The position numbers were made by a program, and so were the translations under genes. A DNA stretch of 5,717 nucleotides from Verrucomicrobiota bacterium. Lineage in GTDB: Bacteria > Verrucomicrobiota > Kiritimatiellia > CAIQIC01 > Lenti-01. The notes beneath the pieces were generated by a model. It had not been told where the DNA came from. It did not search any database and saw only the letters and a list, made by a program, of their open reading frames with translations. Shown piece after piece: positions 1-5,672 of this stretch (position 1 is the stretch's first letter; each line of letters starts with the position of its first letter). Location of the stretch: the NCBI GenBank assembly GCA_003451935.1, contig DMJA01000241.1:1-5717 (forward strand), in the 5' to 3' direction.

Positions 1-145
1 CCTCCATTCCCAACGAGTTAGGACAAATCACCCCCAAAAACCGGGGATGGTCCTGTTCAAATCCTGCCGGACGCGATTTCCTTTGACCAATGGCCAACAT
101 GAGCTTCCCGGACACAATAACTCCACATGATCCTTGATTTCCAGA
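1..145. other. Non-coding leader upstream of nfeD
   Basis: I find no credible gene in this stretch. Nothing in it has coding character on either strand. It contains a loose imperfect stem-loop (AGGAC at 20-24 with GTCCT at 50-54, and a C run at 32-35 with GGGG at 43-46) that has no following T-tract. The gene to the left lies outside the window, so this may be the end of its 3' untranslated region. Confidence 0.5.
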
Positions 146-174
146 TTGTCCACCCTGCTCCCCTCGCTTACACT
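146..174 (+). promoter_or_regulatory. Candidate sigma70-type promoter of nfeD
   Basis: A TTGTCC hexamer (146-151) is followed by a 17-nt spacer and TACACT (169-174), a fair match to -35 and -10 consensus with ideal spacing. Transcription would start about 7 nt later, at or next to the nfeD ATG at 181, which implies a leaderless or nearly leaderless message. This agrees with the absence of a good Shine-Dalgarno sequence in front of that ATG. It is an inference from sequence match only. Confidence 0.35.
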
Positions 175-180
175 GAAAAG

Positions 181-1584
181 ATGAAAACATTCCTGCTGTT
201 TGTCTGTTCGCTGGCTTTTCTTGCCTCCCCCGCGCCGGCGCTGGCGGAATCATCCGCCCCCGGCCCTGACGCCCCGGTCTATGTCATTCCCATCCGCGGC
301 CAGATCGAGGGCGCCCTGCTCTACGTCATCCGCCGCGGCATCGCCGAGGCCGAGCAAAAAAACGCCGCGGCCATCGTGCTGGTCATGGACACCCCCGGCG
401 GCACGCTCGACGCCGCCAGCGACATCGTCCGCTCCATCCAGTCCGCCACCCCGCCCGTCTATACCTTCGTTGAAAAGGACGCCTTTTCCGCCGGCGCCAT
501 CATCGCCCTTTCCACCAAGGGCATCTACATGGCCCCTGGCTCCGTCATCGGCGATGCCCTCCCCATCATGATGTCCCCTCTCGGCGGGGTACAGGAAATG
601 CCCGAGGGGATCGAGGAAAAGGCGGTCTCCGCCGTCTCCGCCCTCGTTCGCTCCGCCGCGCAAAATGCCGGACACGATCCCGAGCTCGCCGAAAAGATGG
701 TTCGTCGCGAGCTCGAATACAAGATTGGCGACGAAGTCATCAGCCCCGCTGGCCGCTTGCTCACGCCTACCGCCGAGGAAGCCGCCCGCCCCGGCAAGGA
801 AGGCAATCCCCTCCTCTCCGCCGGAACCGCCCAGGACCTGCCCGCCGTCTTGGAGCAGCTCTCCCTCGCCCGGCATCCCGTCGTCGAAATGCAGATTACT
901 TCCACCGAAAAGCTCGCGCGCCTCGTCGCCGGCGCCGCCCCCATCCTCATGATCATCGGCTTCCTCGGCATCTACATCGAAATCAAAACCCCCGGCTTCG
1001 GCTTGCCGGGCATCCTCGGCGCGGCCTGCCTTGCGCTGTTCTTCTGGGGCCACCACATCGCCGGGCTCGCCGGCATGGAAGACCTCATCCTCTTCGTGGT
1101 GGGCGTCGGGCTGCTCCTCGTGGAAATCTTCCTCATCCCCGGCTTCGGCTTCGCGGGGATCTTCGGCATCGCCCTCATCCTGGTCTCGCTCGTCGGGGCG
1201 ATGGTGCGCATCATTCCGGGCAGCGGCTCCTGGCTGCCCGTCTGGACCGATCTTCAAATCCCCATTTTCAAAACCGGTGTCGCCCTCGTCGGTACCGGCG
1301 CGGGGGCCCTGCTCCTCGGCCGGTTCCTGCCCCGCAGCCGACTGTTCGGCCGCCTCACCCTCTCCGCCGCCACCGCCGCCACCGAAGGCTACACCGCCGC
1401 CCCCGACACCACCCCCCTGGTCGGCAAGACCGGCGTGACCTTGAACGCGTTGCGCCCCTCCGGTGCCGCCCGCTTCGGCGATGACCGCCTCGACGTCGTC
1501 ACCTCCGGCGAATTCATCGACGCCGGCACCCCCGTCCAGATCATCGAAGCCCACGGCAGTCGCATCGTCGTCCAGAAAACTTGA
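181..1584 (+). CDS. nfeD: NfeD-family membrane-bound serine protease (ClpP class)
   Basis: Full-length NfeD protein of 467 residues. A signal peptide (about 1-22, ending PALA) leads into a ClpP-like protease domain (about 30-230). Visible there are MDTPGG (69-74) and FSAGA with probable nucleophile Ser103. Lys147 in the EEKAV segment is the probable catalytic base, matching the Ser-Lys dyad known from archaeal homologue PH1510. About five membrane helices follow (248-269, 275-297, 302-320, 323-344, 363-383), then a C-terminal NfeD OB-fold (about 412-467, starting PLVGKTG). With the protease outside, five helices place the OB-fold in the cytoplasm. Known relatives cleave hydrophobic segments of stomatin-like SPFH proteins and are tied to membrane quality control. 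An in-frame ATG at 127 would put 18 extra residues before the signal peptide, so I prefer 181. It lies 11 nt before the MscS-like gene, as an operon. No key residue is missing. Confidence 0.93.
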   Translation: MKTFLLFVCSLAFLASPAPALAESSAPGPDAPVYVIPIRGQIEGALLYVIRRGIAEAEQKNAAAIVLVMDTPGGTLDAASDIVRSIQSATPPVYTFVEKDAFSAGAIIALSTKGIYMAPGSVIGDALPIMMSPLGGVQEMPEGIEEKAVSAVSALVRSAAQNAGHDPELAEKMVRRELEYKIGDEVISPAGRLLTPTAEEAARPGKEGNPLLSAGTAQDLPAVLEQLSLARHPVVEMQITSTEKLARLVAGAAPILMIIGFLGIYIEIKTPGFGLPGILGAACLALFFWGHHIAGLAGMEDLILFVVGVGLLLVEIFLIPGFGFAGIFGIALILVSLVGAMVRIIPGSGSWLPVWTDLQIPIFKTGVALVGTGAGALLLGRFLPRSRLFGRLTLSAATAATEGYTAAPDTTPLVGKTGVTLNALRPSGAARFGDDRLDVVTSGEFIDAGTPVQIIEAHGSRIVVQKT

Positions 1585-1589
1585 AGGGA
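1583..1589 (+). promoter_or_regulatory. Ribosome binding site of the MscS-like gene, overlapping the nfeD stop
   Basis: GAAGGGA lies 6 nt before the ATG at 1596 and overlaps the nfeD TGA (1582-1584). It decides the start: an in-frame TTG at 1581 would lie before this site and has no such spacing. The overlap suggests that ribosomes finishing nfeD help start the next gene (translational coupling). Confidence 0.75.
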
Positions 1590-1595
1590 ATATCC

Positions 1596-3257
1596 ATGAA
1601 TCTGCTCAAACGACACCTGTTGCCCTACCTTGTCGCCGGCTTGATTGCTGGAAGCGTCTTCGGGCAACCCCCGGCTGTTGAACCGGCCCCGGACTATTTG
1701 GCCTCGGGCCAGGGCACCTTGCAATCGCTGGAAGCCTTGCAGCGGGCGCTGGTCATGAAAGAGGCCGAGGCCGCCTCGTTGCAGGAGCAGTTGGCGGCTG
1801 CGACCGACGATATGCAGCGAGAGGACATCCGCCGCCGCCTGCAGGAGGTCCGGACCGCCCTCGAGGATCAGCGCCGCCAATTCGACGGCTTCGCGGTGGA
1901 TGTGGACCTAGGGCCGTTCTCTCCCCAGAAATCCACGAAGTTCGATTGGCAGGAACAGGTCGGCAAATTGCTGGAGCCCATCCTGGCGGAATTCGAAAAC
2001 GCCACCGCGGAATCGCGCGTCATCGGCCAGCTCCGCGCGCAGCTAAGCGACGTGCGCAAGCGGCGCGACCTCGCCGACCAGGCCGTGAAAAACCTGGATG
2101 TCCTGCTGCAACAACCCGCTTCGCCGGAACTGCGGACGCGCCTGGAAACCCGGCGCGAAACCTGGAAGCGCATTTTGGAGGAAACGAGCAACGAGTTTTC
2201 AGCCCTCGACCTGCAGTTGCAAGGCCGCCTGGCCGCCCGCGAATCGGTGCTGGACCAGACCACCAGCTACGCCAAGAACTTCTTCAAGACCCGGGGACTC
2301 AATCTCCTGCTGGGGGTCGTGGCGTTCCTCGTGGTGTTTTTTGGATTCCGCTTCGGCGAGCATGGCGTCCGGAAGCTTCGGCGCAAGGGTGCCGAAAAAC
2401 AATTCAGCTCCCGCCTGACCGCGCTGTTGTTCCACGTGTTCAGCGTGCTGGGCGGACTGGTGGCGATGATGCTGGTGTTCAACCTGGCGGGCGACTGGTT
2501 CCTGCTGGGCATCGTGATCATTTTCCTGTTCGGGGTCGGCTGGGCCAGCATCAAAACCCTTCCCCAGCAGATTGAAACCATCAAATTGATGCTGAACATC
2601 GGCGCCGTGCGCGAGGGGCAATTCATCGTGTTCGAGGGCACGCCCTACCGGGTGGATTCGCTGGGACTCGCCGCCCGCCTGAACAACCCGCGGCTCGATG
2701 GCGGAACGCGCCTCCTGCCGGTGAATTACCTGGTCGGCATGAATTCCCGGCCCGTCGGCGAAAACGAAGCCTTGTTCCCGTGCGAAAAGGGCGACTGGGT
2801 GGCGCTCGCCGGCGGTCAGATCGGAAAAATCGCCAGCCAGACTCCGGCTTCGGTGCAACTCATCGCGTCGGGCGGAGAGCGGATCGTCTATCCCACCGCC
2901 GCCTTCCTCGGATTGCATCCCCAGAATCTATCGGCCGGGTTCCGCACGGAGTCCACCTTCGGCGTGGACTTTCGCCACCAAGCCATCGCCACAACCGAGA
3001 TTCCCGAAAAAATGCGGGCGAAATTGCAGGCCGAACTGCCCAAGGCTGTGGAGGCGGCGAACATCCTGGACATCCACGTGTTCTTCTCCTGCGCTTCCAG
3101 CTCCTCGCTGAACTATTCCGTCTGGGTGGATTTGAAAGGCGCGGCCGCGCCGTTGGCGCCGCGCATCCCCGGCGCGATCCAGCAGATCCTGGTGGACGCC
3201 TGCAACGAAAATGGCTGGACCATCCCCTTCACGCAGGTCACCATCCACAACGCTTAG
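1596..3257 (+). CDS. MscS-like membrane protein with periplasmic coiled coil and apparent tandem beta-domains
   Basis: Predicted protein of 553 residues. It has a signal peptide (1-23, ending SVFG) and then a long charged, helical, coiled-coil-prone segment (about 35-230). Three membrane helices follow (about 235-255, 275-299, 302-320), then a soluble MscS-type C-terminus. MscS likeness rests on three parts. EKGDWVALAGGQIGKI (from 397) through GGERIVYP (426-433) matches the beta-domain. SSSLNYSVWVDLK (around 502-514) and GWTIPFTQVTI (540-550) match the end of the alpha/beta vestibule domain. A second, upstream beta-domain-like unit (about 336-388: EGQFIVFEG, then GGTRLLP) suggests a duplication. 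A cleaved signal plus three helices gives N-out/C-in topology, as in MscS. MscS channels release solutes under membrane tension. The helix after residue 302 lacks the usual Gly/Ala-rich pore pattern, so channel activity is unproven; a sensor or scaffold role is possible. The gene is co-transcribed with nfeD by position. Confidence 0.82.
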   Translation: MNLLKRHLLPYLVAGLIAGSVFGQPPAVEPAPDYLASGQGTLQSLEALQRALVMKEAEAASLQEQLAAATDDMQREDIRRRLQEVRTALEDQRRQFDGFAVDVDLGPFSPQKSTKFDWQEQVGKLLEPILAEFENATAESRVIGQLRAQLSDVRKRRDLADQAVKNLDVLLQQPASPELRTRLETRRETWKRILEETSNEFSALDLQLQGRLAARESVLDQTTSYAKNFFKTRGLNLLLGVVAFLVVFFGFRFGEHGVRKLRRKGAEKQFSSRLTALLFHVFSVLGGLVAMMLVFNLAGDWFLLGIVIIFLFGVGWASIKTLPQQIETIKLMLNIGAVREGQFIVFEGTPYRVDSLGLAARLNNPRLDGGTRLLPVNYLVGMNSRPVGENEALFPCEKGDWVALAGGQIGKIASQTPASVQLIASGGERIVYPTAAFLGLHPQNLSAGFRTESTFGVDFRHQAIATTEIPEKMRAKLQAELPKAVEAANILDIHVFFSCASSSSLNYSVWVDLKGAAAPLAPRIPGAIQQILVDACNENGWTIPFTQVTIHNA

Positions 3258-4699
3258 GAACCCGCCGCGAGGACGGCTTTCAAACAACGCTGGATCATCT
3301 CCTCCGGCGGGGGCGGAATCAGCCCCGAGGACATCAGCATTTCCATCGCTTGATTCGCGTCGGCAATATCCTTCTGCGCCTTCTGCCGTACCACGGCCGG
3401 CGCCAGCGGGCGCCGCGCCACCCCATCCGTCTCGGCCTGCCGCGCCACCGCGGCGGCCGTTTCGGAAAACACCGCCTCGTCCGTCATCCGCGGCATGATG
3501 TGGTCCGGCGAGAGCCCCTGCCGTTCTGCAAAGCCCGCGATCGTCCGCGCCGCCGCGATGGCCATCGCATCGGTGATTTTCCTCGCCCGCACCAGCAGCG
3601 CGCCCTTCAGGATGCCGGGGAATCCCAGCGAATTGTTGACCTGGTTCGGGAAATCGCCGCGCCCCGTCGCCACCACCAGCGCACCGGCTTCCTTCGCCGC
3701 GTAGGGATAGATTTCCGGCACCGGATTCGCGCAGGCGAACACGATGGCGTTCTTCGCCATGCTCCGCACCCATTCGGGATGGATCACGTCCGGGCCGGGC
3801 TTCGACAGCGAAATCAGCACGTCCGCGCCCTTCAGCGCTTCGGCCACGACCGCCACCCGTCCGGGATTGGTCGCCTCGCAAATCTCCCACTTGCGGTAGA
3901 ACCGCTTGTCCGCCTCGATGTCCGCGCGGCCCTTGTGCAATCCGCCGCGCGAGTCGAACATCGCCACCCGCGCGGGATCGGCGCCCGCCTGCAGGATGAG
4001 CCGCGCAATCGTCGTGTTGGACGCCCCCGCGCCGAAAAACACGATGCGGCAGTCCTTCAACTCCTTGCCCGCCACCTTCAGCGCGTTGAGGAGCCCCGCC
4101 AGCGTGACGCAGCCGGTGCCCTGCGCGTCGTCGTGCCAGACCGGGATGTCGCAGCTTTCGCGCAGCGCGTCCAGCACGCGAAAGCAGTTTGGCTGGCTGA
4201 TGTCTTCGAGATTCACCGCCCCGAACGACGGCGCCAGGCGGCGGACGAAATCGATCAGGATTTCCGGATCGTGCTCCCCGGCGGCATTGCGGCTGTCCAT
4301 GCAGATCGGCACGGCATCCACGCCGCCGAGCATCTTCATCAGGAAGGCCTTGCCCTCCATGACGCCGAGGCCGCCGGGAGGCGTCACGTCGCCGTCGCCC
4401 AGCACGCGCGTCGAATCGCTGACCACCGCCACCACATTGCCGCGCCACGACAGCTCGAACGACTCGTCGTTGTCGTCCCGGATGCCCGTGGAAACCGCGG
4501 AGACCCCGGGCGTGTACCACGCGTTGAACCATTGGAATCCCGGCAGCGCCGCGCGCGGCAGCACTTGGATCTTGCCGCCATAGAAGCGGTGCGCCTCCAG
4601 CGCCAGCGCCTTGAAGAACGCCGTCTTCGCCTGTGCCACCCGTCCGCCTTCCCATTGCGGCGGAAAATGCCCGTCCAAATCATCCAACCGTATGTCCAT
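3254..4699 (-). CDS. Malic enzyme (oxaloacetate-decarboxylating malate dehydrogenase), short bacterial form
   Basis: Predicted cytoplasmic enzyme of 481 residues that oxidises and decarboxylates malate to pyruvate and CO2 with NAD(P). N-terminal catalytic domain: YTPG with Tyr62 (general acid), GNVVAVVSD (88-95), MEGKAFL with Lys117 (general base), metal ligands Glu165 and Asp166 in NLED, and Asp190/Asp191 in HDDAQGT. Rossmann domain: GAGASN (223-228), DSRG (249-252), CANPVPEIYP (323-332) and ATGRGDFPNQVNN (344-356). All catalytic residues are present, and there is no phosphotransacetylase-like C-terminus as in long MaeB. Cofactor preference cannot be read with confidence. The ATG at 4699 is chosen because a purine-rich Shine-Dalgarno (GGGAGAGGA) sits just before it. 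The longer open frame reaching 4867 would run back through the upstream gene's terminator and coding end. Its stop overlaps that of the convergent MscS-like gene. Confidence 0.95.
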   Translation of the reverse strand: MDIRLDDLDGHFPPQWEGGRVAQAKTAFFKALALEAHRFYGGKIQVLPRAALPGFQWFNAWYTPGVSAVSTGIRDDNDESFELSWRGNVVAVVSDSTRVLGDGDVTPPGGLGVMEGKAFLMKMLGGVDAVPICMDSRNAAGEHDPEILIDFVRRLAPSFGAVNLEDISQPNCFRVLDALRESCDIPVWHDDAQGTGCVTLAGLLNALKVAGKELKDCRIVFFGAGASNTTIARLILQAGADPARVAMFDSRGGLHKGRADIEADKRFYRKWEICEATNPGRVAVVAEALKGADVLISLSKPGPDVIHPEWVRSMAKNAIVFACANPVPEIYPYAAKEAGALVVATGRGDFPNQVNNSLGFPGILKGALLVRARKITDAMAIAAARTIAGFAERQGLSPDHIMPRMTDEAVFSETAAAVARQAETDGVARRPLAPAVVRQKAQKDIADANQAMEMLMSSGLIPPPPEEMIQRCLKAVLAAGS

Positions 4700-4702
4700 G
4701 AC

Positions 4703-4718
4703 GATCCTCTCCCCCCCC
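4703..4718 (-). promoter_or_regulatory. Purine-rich ribosome binding region with G8 tract before the malic enzyme
   Basis: Reading the minus strand, a run of eight G (4718-4711) runs into AGAGGAT before the ATG at 4699. This gives a strong but broad Shine-Dalgarno region and supports the chosen start. No clean separate promoter is visible in the short gap to the terminator, so expression may come from a promoter overlapping the terminator or from read-through. Confidence 0.55.
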
Positions 4719-4737
4719 TCTTGCACTCCCCGGATTG

Positions 4738-4772
4738 AAAAAGAACCGGTTTTGCTTCCGCAAAACCGGTTC
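4738..4772 (-). terminator. Rho-independent terminator of the beta-barrel gene
   Basis: A perfect 13-bp inverted repeat (GAACCGGTTTTGC at 4743-4755 and its complement at 4760-4772) encloses a 4-nt loop. In the minus-strand RNA the loop is GGAA, a stable GNRA-type tetraloop, and the stem is followed directly by five U (4742-4738). On the plus strand no T-tract follows, so it works for minus-strand transcripts. It lies 28 nt past the beta-barrel stop codon. A smaller stem (GGACC/GGTCC, 4780-4793) lies between the two. Confidence 0.88.
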
Positions 4773-4799
4773 GCTCGCAGGACCCCGAGGTCCGCGGGA

Positions 4800-5582
4800 T
4801 CAGAACGAAAAGACCAGGCGGCCCATGCCGTAGTAATCCTCGGCGAGGCCGGAAGCGCCGCCGCCATAGCCCATCAGGCTGAAGGAATCGTTGATGCGAT
4901 ACGCCAGGCCCAAATGGCCGCGGAACGCGAAGTCGTCGTCGGGATCGACGGGGTCGTCGCGCAACTGGACTTCGCCCAGGACGCTCGCCCGCTCGTCCAG
5001 GTCCCACACCAGCGACACCGCGCCCGTCAGCAGCTCGTCCCGGTCGTCGCCACCATTCTCCGCCACCGCGCCGTTCAGCGTATAGCTGACATCCGCGGCC
5101 CAATGGAGGATGTCTTCCACCGTTGTGCCGACGGAGATGCCGAAGCGGCCCTGGCCCTCGCCAGTGCCCAGGCCCTTGTCCTCGTCGCCGGTCGGCAGGA
5201 TGGCCGTCGCGTGCGGGATGACCCAGGCATATTCGAAGATATCCTCGAAGAACAGGAATTCCGTGCCCAGCTCGATGTCGCCCAGGCCGCTCTCGTCCAT
5301 TTCGCCCGCCGAATAGCCGACGAATGGCACGCTGGCCAGCACCGTCACCCGGTCCGTCAAGCCCAACCGCGCGCCCGGACCGACGGAATAGATCTCCACA
5401 TTCTCCTCATTCCCCGCGGGATCGTAGGAGGAGCCGCTGCCGCCCAGCCAAAGCTCGGCATTCATGGCGCCGGGAAACTTGTTTTCCTTGGTGAACACCG
5501 TTCGCATCGGATCGGCCCAAACCGTACCCGCCAACACGCCCGACACCACCGCGATCCACAGGCATTTACGCAGATTCATCAT
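4800..5582 (-). CDS. Outer-membrane beta-barrel protein, phenol-degradation MetA-like
   Basis: Predicted 260-residue exported protein. The signal peptide (1-23) has Arg/Lys, a hydrophobic core and VWA before cleavage ahead of DP. The mature part alternates polar and hydrophobic residues in short strands with Gly/Asp-rich turns, and ends in Phe260 (VFSF), the usual signal for insertion by the BAM complex. GLGDIELG (99-106) and LPTGDEDKGLGTG (129-141) are typical of the MetA-like family of putative outer-membrane transporters. I see no substrate-specific feature. Loops are strongly acidic (for example DDPVDPDDD near 209-217). The start is set by AAGGAG (5593-5588), 5 nt from the ATG at 5582 and 8 nt from a second ATG at 5579; either may be used. 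An in-frame ATG at 5642 falls within the likely -10 box and is rejected. The gene has its own promoter and terminator and is probably monocistronic. Confidence 0.83.
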   Translation of the reverse strand: MMNLRKCLWIAVVSGVLAGTVWADPMRTVFTKENKFPGAMNAELWLGGSGSSYDPAGNEENVEIYSVGPGARLGLTDRVTVLASVPFVGYSAGEMDESGLGDIELGTEFLFFEDIFEYAWVIPHATAILPTGDEDKGLGTGEGQGRFGISVGTTVEDILHWAADVSYTLNGAVAENGGDDRDELLTGAVSLVWDLDERASVLGEVQLRDDPVDPDDDFAFRGHLGLAYRINDSFSLMGYGGGASGLAEDYYGMGRLVFSF

Positions 5583-5587
5583 CGCTT

Positions 5588-5593
5588 CTCCTT
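5588..5593 (-). promoter_or_regulatory. Shine-Dalgarno of the beta-barrel gene
   Basis: AAGGAG on the minus strand is a near-perfect ribosome binding site. It lies 5 and 8 nt ahead of two consecutive ATG codons (5582 and 5579), which rules out the longer start at 5642. Confidence 0.8.
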
Positions 5594-5600
5594 CATTCGC

Positions 5601-5618
5601 CGGTGCGATCCCGCACCG
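5601..5618 (-). promoter_or_regulatory. Hairpin in the 5' UTR of the beta-barrel gene
   Basis: CGGTGCG (5601-5607) and CGCACCG (5612-5618) form a perfect GC-rich 7-bp stem with a 4-nt loop, 7 nt upstream of the Shine-Dalgarno. It has no T-tract, so it is not a terminator. It could stabilise the mRNA or affect ribosome access. Confidence 0.5.
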
Positions 5619-5624
5619 TGGTTT

Positions 5625-5642
5625 ATGATTTGCCGGAATCAT
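5625..5642. promoter_or_regulatory. Dyad over the -10 region, possible operator
   Basis: ATGATT and AATCAT form a perfect 6-bp inverted repeat with a 6-nt centre (TGCCGG). It overlaps the likely -10 hexamer and the expected transcription start of the beta-barrel gene. That position suits a repressor site, but no regulator is encoded in the window and I do not recognise the motif. Confidence 0.3.
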
Positions 5643-5667
5643 ACCCCCGCCCCCCGTCCCGACGCAA
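5638..5667 (-). promoter_or_regulatory. Sigma70-type promoter of the beta-barrel gene
   Basis: On the minus strand TTGCGT (5667-5662) is followed by an 18-nt G-rich spacer and TATGAT (5643-5638), a five-of-six match to the -10 consensus. Transcription would start near 5630 and give a leader of roughly 50 nt, which leaves room for the UTR hairpin and the Shine-Dalgarno. Confidence 0.55.
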
Positions 5668-5672
5668 CCCCC
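5644..5672 (-). other. G-quadruplex-capable sequence in the beta-barrel promoter
   Basis: The minus strand carries four G runs of 5, 3, 6 and 5 separated by loops of 7, 2 and 1 nt, which satisfies the standard G3+/N1-7 pattern. The 7-nt loop (TTGCGTC) contains the proposed -35 hexamer, and the rest fills the promoter spacer. Folding is inferred, not shown. Confidence 0.5.

Noticed and set aside
20..54. Stem-loop near the left edge as a terminator
   Set aside because: The stem is short and interrupted, and no T-tract follows it on either strand.
83..118. TTGACC (83-88) with ACAATA (113-118) as an nfeD promoter
   Set aside because: The -35 half is good, but the spacer of about 24 nt is too long for a sigma70 promoter.
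127..180. Upstream ATG start for nfeD at 127
   Set aside because: It would put 18 residues before a normal signal peptide, has no ribosome binding site, and would run through the proposed promoter.
250..1554. 434-codon open frame on the minus strand opposite nfeD
   Set aside because: Its translation is a low-complexity Gly/Asp/Glu-rich string with no domain. It mirrors the C/G-rich third positions of nfeD, which has clear motifs.
2928..4655. 575-codon minus-strand frame inside the malic enzyme region
   Set aside because: It is Gly/Arg/Ala-rich nonsense in a shifted frame of the malic enzyme and continues into the convergent gene.
2780..4738. 652-codon open frame on the plus strand opposite the malic enzyme
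   Set aside because: Its translation is Arg/His/Pro-rich with no recognisable domain. It overlaps both the MscS-like gene and the malic enzyme, whose motifs are unmistakable, and it is an artefact of GC-rich codon use.
4700..4867. Longer start for the malic enzyme at 4867
   Set aside because: The extra 56 residues would be encoded through the terminator hairpin and the end of the beta-barrel gene, and look unlike a malic enzyme N-terminus. The ATG at 4699 has a Shine-Dalgarno.
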